DNA of 64,000 nt from an uncultured Hymenobacter sp. (GTDB lineage: Bacteria > Bacteroidota > Bacteroidia > Cytophagales > Hymenobacteraceae): contig CAJYPK010000044.1 of NCBI GenBank assembly GCA_913776615.1, positions 1 through 64,000 of the forward strand. The letters run 5' to 3'. This document shows positions 17,851-26,315 of this stretch, in pieces. A program made the position numbers and the translations under genes. The number at the start of each line of letters is the position of its first letter. Positions within the stretch are counted from its first letter, which is position 1. The notes beneath the pieces are model-generated. The model was not told the origin of the DNA and searched no databases. It saw only the letters and a list, made by a program, of their open reading frames with translations.

Positions 17851-18354
17851 ATGCTTTACTACGTATCCGGCGGGCAGCGCTCGGGCAAAAGCCGCTACGC
17901 CCAGGAGCTGGCCTTGCAGCTTAGCCCGTGCCCGGTGTACCTGGCTACCTCGCGGGCCTGGGACGACGACCACCGCCAGCGCATTGCCCGGCACGTGGCC
18001 GACCGCGACGCCCGCTGGACCACCCTGGAAGAAGAAAAATACCTCAGCCGTCTCGACCTGGCGGGCCGCGTGGTCGTGCTCGACTGCGTAACGCTCTGGC
18101 TGACCAATTTCTTCACCGATGCCAACTACGACGTGGCCACGGCCTTGACCCAGGCCCAGGCCGAGTTCGACCAACTGCTAACCCAGGACTGCACGCTCGT
18201 GGTTATTTCCAACGAAATCGGCATGGGCCTGCACGCCCCCACCGAGGCCGGCCGCAAGTTTACCGACCTGCAAGGCTGGCTCAATCAGTACATTGCCCAG
18301 CGGGCCGACCGGGCCATCTTCATGGTCTCGGGCCTGCCGCTGGCGGTGAAGTAG
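17851..18354 (+). CDS. cobU: Bifunctional adenosylcobinamide kinase / adenosylcobinamide-phosphate guanylyltransferase
   Basis: 167 residues. P-loop GGQRSGKS at residues 7-14; the conserved His of the guanylylation region in ARHVADRDARW; and the C-terminal family block NEIGMGLHAPTEAGRKFTDLQG ending SGLPL. The enzyme phosphorylates adenosylcobinamide and then transfers GMP, giving adenosylcobinamide-GDP for CobS. It starts 2 bases after the btuB stop and is thus under the same riboswitch. An inverted repeat follows before pduO. Confidence 0.95.
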   Translation: MLYYVSGGQRSGKSRYAQELALQLSPCPVYLATSRAWDDDHRQRIARHVADRDARWTTLEEEKYLSRLDLAGRVVVLDCVTLWLTNFFTDANYDVATALTQAQAEFDQLLTQDCTLVVISNEIGMGLHAPTEAGRKFTDLQGWLNQYIAQRADRAIFMVSGLPLAVK

Positions 18355-18368
18355 TGTTGTTGCCCCGT

Positions 18369-18445
18369 GTAACACCAAGCTCCAGCTTGGTGAGGTGCCC
18401 GGCGAGCGTGCCCAGACGCCTCACTAAGCTGGAGCTTGGTGTTAC
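18369..18445. repeat. Inverted repeat between cobU and pduO
   Basis: 27-base arms (18369-18395 and 18419-18445) that match at 26 of 27 positions, containing the core CACCAAGCTCCAGCTTGGTG, itself a palindrome. There is no T run, so it is not a typical terminator. It could make a strong hairpin in the transcript and separate expression of the upstream uptake genes from pduO-cobT-cobS-cobC. Confidence 0.8.
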
Positions 18446-18476
18446 GCCTAGTTATTTCATTAATAATAAGATTTCC

Positions 18477-19097
18477 ATGAAAATCTACACCAAAAAAGGC
18501 GACGCTGGCACCACCGGCCTGTTCGGCGGCTCGCGCGTGCCCAAAGACGACGTGCGAGTGGAGTGCATCGGCACCTTCGACGAAGTGAACTCGACCCTGG
18601 GCCTGCTGCGCGTGAAGCTGGGCGGCGACCACGCCTGGCAGCCCAACCTGCACAAGATTCAGAAAGATTTGATGGATATGATGTCGCACCTGGCGCGGCC
18701 GTCGGATGCCAAAAAAATCAACCCTAATCCCCTACCCACCGACGGTGCGCAGTTTTGCGAGGCCTGGATCGACGCGCTGGAAGGGGCCATGACCACGGCC
18801 TCCGACTACTTCCTGCTGCCGGGCGGCAACGAGGTATCGGCCCTGTGCCACGTGGTGCGCACCCAGATGCGCCGCGGCGAGCGCCGCCTGGTGAGCCTGA
18901 TGGCCACCGATACCGTGGACCCGGCCATCGCGGCCTACATCAACCGCCTCTCCGACCTGTTCTTCACCCTGGCCCGCGCCGAGATGGACCAGGCCGGCGT
19001 GGCCGAGGAAAAGTGGCAGCTCTTTCTCTACAAGCGCTTTAAGAAGGCCGACGAGCCCGCCAGCCCCGCCGCCCCCACCGAGCCCGCCGCCCAATGA
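18477..19097 (+). CDS. pduO: ATP:cob(I)alamin adenosyltransferase, PduO type
   Basis: 206 residues from the ATG at 18477. PduO-family motifs are clear: TKKGDAGTTGLFGG at the N-terminus (ATP binding), VECIGTFDEVNSTLG, FLLPGG, and RRGERRLVSL. The enzyme transfers the adenosyl group of ATP to cob(I)alamin or cobinamide, making the active coenzyme. The C-terminal tail is Pro/Ala-rich (PASPAAPTEPAAQ) and probably disordered. The stop overlaps the cobT start by 4 bases. An upstream continuation of the frame crosses cobU and the inverted repeat and is not real. CobA/CobO-type adenosyltransferases are a different fold. Confidence 0.95.
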   Translation: MKIYTKKGDAGTTGLFGGSRVPKDDVRVECIGTFDEVNSTLGLLRVKLGGDHAWQPNLHKIQKDLMDMMSHLARPSDAKKINPNPLPTDGAQFCEAWIDALEGAMTTASDYFLLPGGNEVSALCHVVRTQMRRGERRLVSLMATDTVDPAIAAYINRLSDLFFTLARAEMDQAGVAEEKWQLFLYKRFKKADEPASPAAPTEPAAQ

Positions 19098-20140
19098 ACT
19101 GGCAAGTCACTTCTCCCGACCCGGCGCTGGCCACGGCCATCGCGCATAAAATTGACACCAAAACCAAGCCCTTAGGCGCGCTGGGCCAGCTCGAAGCCCT
19201 GGCCCGCCAAGTGGCCCTGGCGCAGCAAACCCTGACGCCTACGCTGCGCCGGCCGCACGTGCTGGTGTTCGCCGCCGACCACGGCATTGCCCAGGCCGGC
19301 GTGAGCCAGTACCCACCCGAGGTCACGCACCAGATGGTGCGCAACTTTGCCGGCGGCGGGGCGGCCATCAACGTCTTCTGCCGCCAGAACGGGCTGGGGC
19401 TGACCATCGTGGACGCGGGCGTGCGCGGCTCCTTTGCCGACCTGCCCGCCGTGCGCGACGAGAAAATCGCCGAGGGCACACAGAACTTCGCCCACGCTCC
19501 CGCCATGACCGCCACCCAGTGCGCCGACGCCCTCGCCCGCGGCGCCCGGCTGGCCGACGAGCTGCACGCCGCGGGCTGCAACGTACTGGGCCTGGGTGAG
19601 ATGGGCATTGGCAACACTTCTGCGGCGGCCGTGCTCATGCACCTGCTCACGGGCCAGCCGCTGGCCGCGTGCGTGGGGCGCGGCACCGGCCTCGACCCGG
19701 CCGGCGTGGCCCGCAAGCTGGCCACGCTCGCGCAGGCCGTAGCGGCGCACCCGGCAGTGAGCGCCGCCGACCCGCTGGCCGTGCTGGCCACTTTCGGCGG
19801 CTTCGAAATAGCCCAGATGTGCGGGGCCATGCTGCGCGCCGCCGAGCGGGGCATGTTGCTGCTCATCGACGGCTTCATTGCCTCGGCGGCGCTGCTGGTG
19901 GCCGCCCGGCTGGCCCCGGCCGTACTGGCTTACTGCGTGTTCTGCCACGAGTCGGGCGAGCAGGGGCACCGCCTGCTGCTCGCCGAGCTGGGGGGCGAGC
20001 CACTGCTGCGCCTGGGTCTGCGCCTGGGCGAGGGCACGGGCTGCGCGCTGGCCTACTCGCTGGTGCAGGCCGCCGTCAATTTTCTCACCGAAATGGCTTC
20101 TTTCGCAAGCGCCGGCGTGAGCGACGACTCCGGCGCGTAG
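19094..20140 (+). CDS. cobT: Nicotinate-nucleotide-dimethylbenzimidazole phosphoribosyltransferase
   Basis: 348 residues. Family signatures: PLGALGQLEALA near the N-terminus, FAADHGIAQAGVSQYP, NFAGGGAAINVF, GEMGIGNTSAAAVL, and the C-terminal LGEGTGCALA holding the catalytic Glu. The enzyme makes alpha-ribazole phosphate from 5,6-dimethylbenzimidazole (or another base) and nicotinate mononucleotide, the lower-ligand branch. It overlaps pduO by 4 bases and is followed within 17 bases by cobS. No bluB for base synthesis is in the window. Confidence 0.96.
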   Translation: MNWQVTSPDPALATAIAHKIDTKTKPLGALGQLEALARQVALAQQTLTPTLRRPHVLVFAADHGIAQAGVSQYPPEVTHQMVRNFAGGGAAINVFCRQNGLGLTIVDAGVRGSFADLPAVRDEKIAEGTQNFAHAPAMTATQCADALARGARLADELHAAGCNVLGLGEMGIGNTSAAAVLMHLLTGQPLAACVGRGTGLDPAGVARKLATLAQAVAAHPAVSAADPLAVLATFGGFEIAQMCGAMLRAAERGMLLLIDGFIASAALLVAARLAPAVLAYCVFCHESGEQGHRLLLAELGGEPLLRLGLRLGEGTGCALAYSLVQAAVNFLTEMASFASAGVSDDSGA

Positions 20141-20157
20141 GCGTTTTCTTTGCCGGT

Positions 20158-20943
20158 ATGCGCGCCCACCTTCGTTTGCTACTGCTCGCGGTGCAGTTTT
20201 ATACCCGCCTGCCGGTGCCCGCGTGGGTGGGCTATTCCGACGAGTTGCTGAACCGGGCCACGGTATATTTTCCGCTGGTAGGCTGGCTGGTGGGGGGCGT
20301 GGCGGCGGGCACGTATGCCGGGGCCAACTTTCTGTTTCGCAGCGCCGACCTGGCCCTGCTGCTGAGCATGGTAGCCAGCATCTTGCTCACCGGGGCCTTT
20401 CACGAAGACGGCTTTGCCGACGTGTGCGACGGCTTCGGCGGCGGCTGGACGCCGGCCAAGATTATGGCCATCATGAAGGATAGCCGCCTGGGCACCTACG
20501 GGGCCACCGGCCTGGGACTCCTGCTGGCCGGTAAGTTTCTGGCGCAGCGCGGGTTGCCGCCGGCCGCCGTGGCCCCGGCCCTGTTGCTGGCCCATCCCCT
20601 CAGCCGGGCCACGGCGCTGACTTGCATTTACAGTCACCGCTACGCCCGGGCCAACGAAGACGACGGCAAGGCCAAGCCCGTCGCCAAGAAAATGCCCCCC
20701 GGCGAACTAGCGGCCGGGCTGCTGCTGGGGGGCCTGCCCCTGCTGGCCTACGCCGGGTGGCAGGCCCGGCCCACCGTGCTGCTGGTGGTGCTGCCGCTGG
20801 CCATTGTCAAGACCATCCTGGCCCGCTACTTTCAGCGCTGGATCGGGGGCTACACCGGCGACTGCCTGGGGGCCATTCAGCAGGTGGCCGAGGTTACGTG
20901 TTACCTTTTCTTGCTCGCTGGCTACGCATGGAAGTTTATTTGA
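20158..20943 (+). CDS. cobS: Adenosylcobinamide-GDP ribazoletransferase (cobalamin synthase)
   Basis: 261 residues from the ATG at 20158. The active-site region FHEDGFADVCDGFGGG followed by IMKDSRLGTYGATGL is diagnostic. Several hydrophobic segments mark it as an inner-membrane protein. It joins adenosylcobinamide-GDP to alpha-ribazole (phosphate), completing the nucleotide loop. The coding end overlaps the start of cobC by 16 bases, which suggests coupling. Confidence 0.95.
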   Translation: MRAHLRLLLLAVQFYTRLPVPAWVGYSDELLNRATVYFPLVGWLVGGVAAGTYAGANFLFRSADLALLLSMVASILLTGAFHEDGFADVCDGFGGGWTPAKIMAIMKDSRLGTYGATGLGLLLAGKFLAQRGLPPAAVAPALLLAHPLSRATALTCIYSHRYARANEDDGKAKPVAKKMPPGELAAGLLLGGLPLLAYAGWQARPTVLLVVLPLAIVKTILARYFQRWIGGYTGDCLGAIQQVAEVTCYLFLLAGYAWKFI

Positions 20944-21497
20944 TTCGCCACACCGCCGTGCTGGCCCCCGGCCTCTGCTACGGCCATACCGACGTGCCGC
21001 TGGCCGATACTTTCGCCGCCGAAGTCGCCCGGCTGCGGCCCCGGTTGCCCGAGCCGCCCTACCGGGTCGTGAGCAGCCCGGCCCAGCGCTGCGTGGCCCT
21101 GGCCCAGGCCATCGCCCCCGGGCTTCCGCTAACAGTCGATGAGCGCCTGCGCGAAATGCACTTCGGCACCTGGGAAAACCGCCCCTGGACGGAAATTCCC
21201 CCGGCCGAAACCACTCCCTGGATGGCCGACTACGTCACGCTGGCTCCCCCGGCCGGCGAAACCTTCGGGGCCGTGCAGCAGCGGGCCGCCGCCTTTCTGA
21301 CTGAGCTGGCCGCCGCTCCCCGCGAGGAGCCGACGCTCGTTTTCACGCACGGGGGCACCATCCGGGCGCTGGTGTGCCACTGCCTGGAAATCCCGCTCCG
21401 CAACGCTTTTCAACTGCAAATCGACTACGCGTCGGTAACTCAGCTACGGCTTCAACACGGGCGCTGGCAGTTGCTGGCCCTCACGAGCAATCACTAG
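20928..21497 (+). CDS. cobC: Alpha-ribazole phosphatase-like histidine phosphatase
   Basis: 189 residues from the ATG at 20928. The phosphohistidine motif is LIRHTAV (Arg7-His8), a conserved Glu lies in EMHFGTWENR, and the second catalytic His is in VFTHGGTIRAL. This is the histidine (phosphoglycerate mutase-like) phosphatase fold. In this position, at the end of the lower-loop genes, it should dephosphorylate alpha-ribazole-5'-phosphate or adenosylcobalamin-5'-phosphate. Substrate assignment rests on context. No hairpin terminator is obvious after it. Confidence 0.88.
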   Translation: MEVYLIRHTAVLAPGLCYGHTDVPLADTFAAEVARLRPRLPEPPYRVVSSPAQRCVALAQAIAPGLPLTVDERLREMHFGTWENRPWTEIPPAETTPWMADYVTLAPPAGETFGAVQQRAAAFLTELAAAPREEPTLVFTHGGTIRALVCHCLEIPLRNAFQLQIDYASVTQLRLQHGRWQLLALTSNH

Positions 21498-21805
21498 CCG
21501 GTACCGCGCGGCCGGCCGCACCACCCGCGCCCGACGCCCCGGCACGGGCCGCCTATTGGCCCAGCTCGCCAGCCACAACGCGGCGTCGCATCCGCGCTGG
21601 CCCAGTTGCGGGCAGCCCGGCCTTACTCGGCGATAAAGTCTGAATAGTCAGCCCATTTCAAAATCTTTCCCGCCTGCATATTCAAAGTCAATTTTACTTT
21701 TTTCCGGGCAGTTACTCCCTATCTTTCGCTCCGCTTAGCTGGCCGTTTATAACTACGGCTACTTATTCCTTGACTTATTTCCATTTTACCACCCAAAAAG
21801 ACCGT
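21498..21805. other. Spacer after the cobalamin operon
   Basis: About 300 bases without a gene. The first half is GC-rich and featureless; the second half is AT-rich. A near match to the -7 box, TATCTTTC, lies about 85 bases before the next start codon and is the best promoter candidate for the following T9SS gene. Confidence 0.4.
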
Positions 21806-24800
21806 ATGCGCTTATTTACCCGATTAGTTACCTGGGGCACGGGCCTACTGCTAGCCAGTGGGTTCTGTATCTCAGCCGCGGCTCAGCAGCTACCCGCCCA
21901 GAACTGGGACCCCGCCAGCACCGACCCCCAGTACGAAACGCGCAAGCAACAGGCGATTCGCCCCGTCATCGTATCCTCCGAGCAAGGTCGACCGCAGCAG
22001 ACCGCCCCTACGCTGGCCCGCCCGGCCTGCTTTGAGCGCTTCGACACTACGGCCTCCGGTGGCTGGACGCAAGTACCGCGCGGCGACGACAACTTCTACG
22101 GCCCCGTGAATCTGGGCTGGGATTTCTCCCTGTTCGGCACTGTCTACCGTTCCGTGTACATCAACACCAACGGCAACATCACGTTTGGGTCGGGCTTGGG
22201 TACTTACTCCGCCATCGGCTTCCCCGCCAACATCCCGATGATTGCCCCTTTCTGGGCCGACGTCGATACCCGCGGGGCGGGCAGCGGCTCTATCTGGTTT
22301 AAGCTGTTTTCGGACCGGCTGGTCGTGGTGTGGAGCCGGGTTGGCTACTACGGCACGCACTACGATAAGAAAAACACCTTCCAGCTCACGATTAAGCCTA
22401 ATACCGACGCCAACTTCAGCGGCAGCGACGTATTCATTTCGTACGACGACATGCAGTGGTCGACTGGCGACGCGTCGAGTGGTTCGGGCGGCTTCGGGGG
22501 CGTCGCGGCTACCGTGGGGGCCAACCGCGGCGTCAACTCGGACTACGTGCAAACCGGGCGCTTCAACCTTAATAACAGCCAAGCGCCCAACCAGCCCAAC
22601 GTAGGCAACCCGGGCGGTGTAAACTGGCTCGACTCGCAGTGCCTGAGCTATCAGGTGCGCGGCAATACCAGCGGCGGCACCAGCAACATTCCGCCGGCAG
22701 TGGCGGGCATGCCAGCGGGCAACGCCATTTCGGTAGCCCAGGGCGAAACCCGGACGGTAACCCTGCAATTCTCGGGTCCCGAAACCAACCAGACCGTCAG
22801 CGTCGTTTCCACGCTGAATAACCTCTGCAACGCCACTGCCAACACCACCAGCAACGGGGGCAGCAACCCGACGACCACCTTCACGATAACGGGCAGCCCC
22901 TGCAACGCGGGCAGCAATACCGTCAGCTTTACCGCCACCGACAACGGCCCCGGGTCCGCGCAGACCACCTTCCCGCTGCAAATCACCGTGGCGGCACCGG
23001 CCGTTACCAATGCCACCTGGACTGGGGCGCTGAGCAGCGACTGGGCCACGGCGGGCAACTGGGTCAACTCTGTATTGCCCAGCAGCACGCTCGACGCCGT
23101 TATCCCGGCCAGTGCGCCAAACATGCCGGTGCTGAGCGGCACCGGATCGACCGCCGCCCTGACGGTGGCCAGCGGGGCCTCGCTCAGCGTGAGCAGCACG
23201 GGGGCACTCACGCTGTATGGCAACCTTACCAATAACGGCACCATCGGCGGCGCGGGCACCCTGCTCACGGGCGGCAGCGCTTCCCAGGTGCTGGGCGGCA
23301 GCGCCAACATCCGCATGGCCTACGTCACCGTGGGGGCCAGCGGCGCGCAGCTGAGCACTCCGCTGGCCGTGTCGCGCCTGCTCACGCTCAACGGCAATCT
23401 GAACTCGGGCGGCGTCCTGACGCTGACTTCCTCGTCCGGGGGCACCGCCATGGTAGTCAACAACGGCACGGCCACCGTCACCGGTACGGTTACCGTGCAG
23501 CGCTACCTGGATCCGAGCCTGAACGCCGGGCTGGGCTACCGCCACTTCGCGGCTCCCGTCAGCAACACTACTGTGGCCGACCTGGCTACCAACGGCTTCT
23601 CGCCGGTGGTCAACGCCGACTACAATACTGCCGCCAACCCCTACACGGTTACGCCCTTCCCGACGGTATTCGGCTACGACCAAAGCCGCGTCGTGGGTGG
23701 GGGCGGCTCGATCGCCAATTTCGATCAGGGCTGGATATCACCGGCCAGCACGGCATCGGCTATGCGGCCGGGCCGCGGCTACACGGTAAACCTGGCCGCC
23801 GGGCAAACGGTAGACTTCGTGGGTACGCTCGGCAACGGGCCGGTAACCATCAGCAGCCTGGCGTACGGCAGCCAGGCTGAATCGGGGTGGCAGCTGCTGG
23901 GTAATCCTTACCCGGCACCGATCGACTGGAACCAGGTGTACACCAACTCCTCGGGCCTGAGCAACGCCATCCACGTGTATAAGTCGAGCGGCCAGTACTC
24001 CGGCTCCTACGCCAGCTACGTCAACAACGTGGGCACCAACGGCGGCAGCAACATCATCCCGCTGGGCCAGGCCTTCTTCGTGCGCACCAGCGCAGTCGGC
24101 GGCACCGGCACGATCAACTTCACCAACGCCGCTCGCCTCACGTCCTATACCGCACCCGCCATGCAGCGCACCGCCGCCGAAGCCCGGCCCATCCTGCACC
24201 TGAGCCTGAACGGCCTTGGCGTCAGCGACCAGGTAGCGCTGTATTTTGAAACCGGGGCTACCGCGGGCTTCGATGCCGCCTTCGACGCGCCGAAGCTGAC
24301 GGGTGGCCACAACGTGCTGCTGGGCCTGAGCACGGCCACCGGGCTGCTGGCCATCAACGGCCTGCCCCCGCTGACCAGCCTGCCCGTAACGGTACCACTC
24401 CAGGCGCTGGTGGCCCGCACGGGTACCTACACCCTGCGCACCGACGAACTAGCCAACCTGCCGGCCGGCACTACCGTGCAGCTGCGCGACATCCTCACCG
24501 GCGCGCTCACCACCCTGGCCCCGCTCAGCACCTATTCCTTCACGGCCGATGCTACCGCCACCGGCCAGCGCTTCGAGCTGATCTTCAACCCCGGCCGCAT
24601 CACGGCCACTGCGTCGGCCGCCCTTGCGGCCCAGGTTACGGTGTACCCCAACCCCGCCCACCAGCAGCTGTACCTCAGCCTGCCCGCCGACCAGCAGCCG
24701 GCCGAGGTCGTGCTCATCAATGCCCTGGGGCAGCAGGTGCTGCACCGCACTTTCCCGGCCAGCCGCAGCGCGGCGGCCCAGGCCCTCTCGCTGGGTCAAC

Positions 24801-24874
24801 TGGCCCCGGGGGTGTACATCCTGCGCGCAACGTTGGCCACCGGTACCGTTACCAAGCGCGTGGTCGTCGAGTAA
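21806..24874 (+). CDS. Secreted nidogen-like (NIDO) domain protein with T9SS sorting domain
   Basis: 1022 residues from the ATG at 21806, which gives a good signal peptide (RLFTRLVTWGTGLLLAS ... AAAQQ). Residues about 65-270 resemble a NIDO/nidogen extracellular domain (INTNGNITFGSGLGTYS, MIAPFWADVDTRG, FQLTIKPNTD). Next come beta-sandwich segments with Ala/Thr/Ser-rich linkers and a repeat-like region of short beta strands (LTLYGNLTNNGTI), which may form a solenoid. The C-terminus is a T9SS type A sorting domain (VTVYPNPAHQQLYLSLP ... TKRVVVE). It is exported to the cell surface or medium, and an adhesive role is plausible (inference). A perfect 41-bp hairpin follows. Confidence 0.85.
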   Translation: MRLFTRLVTWGTGLLLASGFCISAAAQQLPAQNWDPASTDPQYETRKQQAIRPVIVSSEQGRPQQTAPTLARPACFERFDTTASGGWTQVPRGDDNFYGPVNLGWDFSLFGTVYRSVYINTNGNITFGSGLGTYSAIGFPANIPMIAPFWADVDTRGAGSGSIWFKLFSDRLVVVWSRVGYYGTHYDKKNTFQLTIKPNTDANFSGSDVFISYDDMQWSTGDASSGSGGFGGVAATVGANRGVNSDYVQTGRFNLNNSQAPNQPNVGNPGGVNWLDSQCLSYQVRGNTSGGTSNIPPAVAGMPAGNAISVAQGETRTVTLQFSGPETNQTVSVVSTLNNLCNATANTTSNGGSNPTTTFTITGSPCNAGSNTVSFTATDNGPGSAQTTFPLQITVAAPAVTNATWTGALSSDWATAGNWVNSVLPSSTLDAVIPASAPNMPVLSGTGSTAALTVASGASLSVSSTGALTLYGNLTNNGTIGGAGTLLTGGSASQVLGGSANIRMAYVTVGASGAQLSTPLAVSRLLTLNGNLNSGGVLTLTSSSGGTAMVVNNGTATVTGTVTVQRYLDPSLNAGLGYRHFAAPVSNTTVADLATNGFSPVVNADYNTAANPYTVTPFPTVFGYDQSRVVGGGGSIANFDQGWISPASTASAMRPGRGYTVNLAAGQTVDFVGTLGNGPVTISSLAYGSQAESGWQLLGNPYPAPIDWNQVYTNSSGLSNAIHVYKSSGQYSGSYASYVNNVGTNGGSNIIPLGQAFFVRTSAVGGTGTINFTNAARLTSYTAPAMQRTAAEARPILHLSLNGLGVSDQVALYFETGATAGFDAAFDAPKLTGGHNVLLGLSTATGLLAINGLPPLTSLPVTVPLQALVARTGTYTLRTDELANLPAGTTVQLRDILTGALTTLAPLSTYSFTADATATGQRFELIFNPGRITATASAALAAQVTVYPNPAHQQLYLSLPADQQPAEVVLINALGQQVLHRTFPASRSAAAQALSLGQLAPGVYILRATLATGTVTKRVVVE

Positions 24875-24940
24875 GCCAGCGATGCCGCACCGGTAATGCG
24901 ACGCGACTTACCGGGCGGCGTTGCCTCGCCAACCAATTAC

Positions 24941-25026
24941 CCCGTGAGCCAAGCCACTGGCCAGTAATAAAAAAGCCCGCTTATTAGCGGGCTTTTTTAT
25001 TACTGGCCAGTGGCTTGGCTCACGGG
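24941..25026. terminator. Perfect 41-bp hairpin acting as a bidirectional terminator
   Basis: Arms 24941-24981 and 24986-25026 are exact reverse complements over 41 bases with a 4-base loop TATT. The core AAAAAAGCCCGCT / AGCGGGCTTTTTT is an ordinary terminator. It lies between converging genes (the T9SS protein and the lectin), so it can end both transcripts. The arms continue about 28 bases beyond what a terminator needs. Confidence 0.9.
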
Positions 25027-25133
25027 TGAGCAGCGCGGTGAATAGTCCGGGTGAAGCACGCAAGAGGCTTCGGCAAGCGGACACTGGATAAATAGCCAGC
25101 ACGCGAGTAAGGGGTAGCCTTTCTAAACAGTTT

Positions 25134-25478
25134 CTATGCTTGATTAGTGTTGCTCGCCCACACGGGCACTTTGGGCAGGTAGATAACTAAGTTGCCGTCA
25201 TCTTGCAGCACCAGAGAAGAATGGTTTTTGCCGTTCGTGTGGGATGCCCAAACGGGTTGGTTGGCGAAGGTGTAGAGCACAAAATTGCCATCTTCCTGCA
25301 TCACCGCCCGTTGCACGTCTTTGCCGTTCGTGCCCGTGGCCCATGTGGGGTGGTGGTTTGCCCGACGGTACAGCACCAGGTTACCATCTTGTTGCAGTAT
25401 CAGTTGCCATACCCCATTGGGCGAGATAAGGGATTGGTTTACGGTCAGTTGCTGACCCGGCGCGAGCGTATTTGCCAT
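25134..25478 (-). CDS. Bulb-type (monocot mannose-binding) lectin domain protein
   Basis: 114 residues, a single domain. It contains three intact copies of the mannose-binding motif QxDxNxVxY at residues 29-37, 61-69 and 92-100, each followed by a Trp-Ala strand (TWATGT, VWASHT, VWASNT), giving the threefold beta-prism II fold. All three sugar sites look competent. No signal peptide or membrane segment is present, so it is cytoplasmic or exported by another route. Known bacterial members include lectin-like bacteriocins and adhesins; those bacteriocins usually have two such domains. The target sugar and role here are unknown. Confidence 0.88.
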   Translation of the reverse strand: MANTLAPGQQLTVNQSLISPNGVWQLILQQDGNLVLYRRANHHPTWATGTNGKDVQRAVMQEDGNFVLYTFANQPVWASHTNGKNHSSLVLQDDGNLVIYLPKVPVWASNTNQA

Positions 25479-26061
25479 AGCTTGGTAATAGTTTGGAGTT
25501 TGCGCCTACTCGATCAGGGCTTTTCGGCACCGGCCCACCCTGACAATCAGAGCGAGCGCAAAGTACCGGTCCAGGCTATTTTCAACGCCAGCGTATAAAT
25601 ACCTGTATTTTTAAAATTGCGCAATTATACGGGGCTGGCTCGGCGGTATACCCCTACCCTTGCAAGCTGCGTAGCAAGAAATCGTTGAGGCATCGCGCCG
25701 ACCTATAAGCACCTATCCTCACGCGTAAGGCAAAGTAATCGCGTCTGTTCAGTCGCGCCGCTTAAGTACGCTTGCTTCGCGCTACGTACCCGAACAAATG
25801 GTTTGCCCAATCTTTCAGTGCTTCCTGAAGACCTGCTAAGGCTACTTCATAGCCAACCGATACTCATACAGTAATCCGAAGCACCCACTAGTTTAAGCGA
25901 AGCGCTTTTAACGAGCATCATGCCGAGCCTACTTTCCTCGGGACGGCCTGCGCCAACCACCCGTCATCCGATCAGTTTAAGTAAGGCTACCCAACTCCTG
26001 CTCGTTGCCGATTCCTTGAGAAAAGCAGCATACCGTACCTAGGTCTAACCCGGGGGCATAC
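25479..26061. other. Non-coding spacer between the lectin gene and the tRNA terminator
   Basis: About 580 bases with no convincing frame on either strand and no strong repeat, although short words related to the CATTGCGAGCGC family appear in degraded form near 25670-25780. The promoter of the leftward lectin gene must be near its right-hand end of coding sequence; no exact TAnnTTTG box was found. Confidence 0.45.
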
Positions 26062-26096
26062 AAAAAAAGGTCCTTAGCGCACTTGCTAAGGACCTT
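26062..26096 (-). terminator. Terminator of the CAU tRNA gene
   Basis: Stem GGTCCTTAGC / GCTAAGGACC with a 7-base loop and an A run that becomes a T run on the minus strand. It starts directly after the encoded CCA end of the leftward tRNA gene. Confidence 0.85.
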
Positions 26097-26100
26097 CTGG

Positions 26101-26174
26101 TGGGCCCAACTGGAATCGAACCAGTGACCTGCTGATTATGAGTCAGCTGCTCTAACCGATTGAGCTATAGGCCC
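26101..26174 (-). tRNA. tRNA with anticodon CAU (elongator tRNA-Met or lysidine-type tRNA-Ile)
   Basis: On the minus strand the sequence opens GGGCCTATAGCTCAA and closes with GTTGGGCCCA followed by an encoded CCA at 26098-26100. The acceptor stem pairs over 7 bp, the D arm has GAGC/GCTC type pairing, the anticodon stem-loop is GCTGACTCATAATCAGC with anticodon CAU, and the T loop is TTCGATT. Anticodon CAU is shared by elongator Met, initiator Met and tRNA-Ile2. The A-rich D loop and paired first base exclude initiator. I cannot separate Met from Ile2 by eye. Confidence 0.93.
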
Positions 26175-26315
26175 GGTGCCGCCACCCGAGGGTAGCCGAC
26201 GCCGTAAAGTTACGACGAGCCGTCGAAACTGCTGTGCATTCAGGCGCAGTTTGGCATCTTTTCAGTCCGAACTTTGCGGGCTCGTGGCCTTTGGGCCTAG
26301 CCAGCAGTCTCTCCC

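Noticed and set aside
18369..18445. Terminator between cobU and pduO
   Set aside because: A stable hairpin, but no T run on either side, so it is listed as a repeat.
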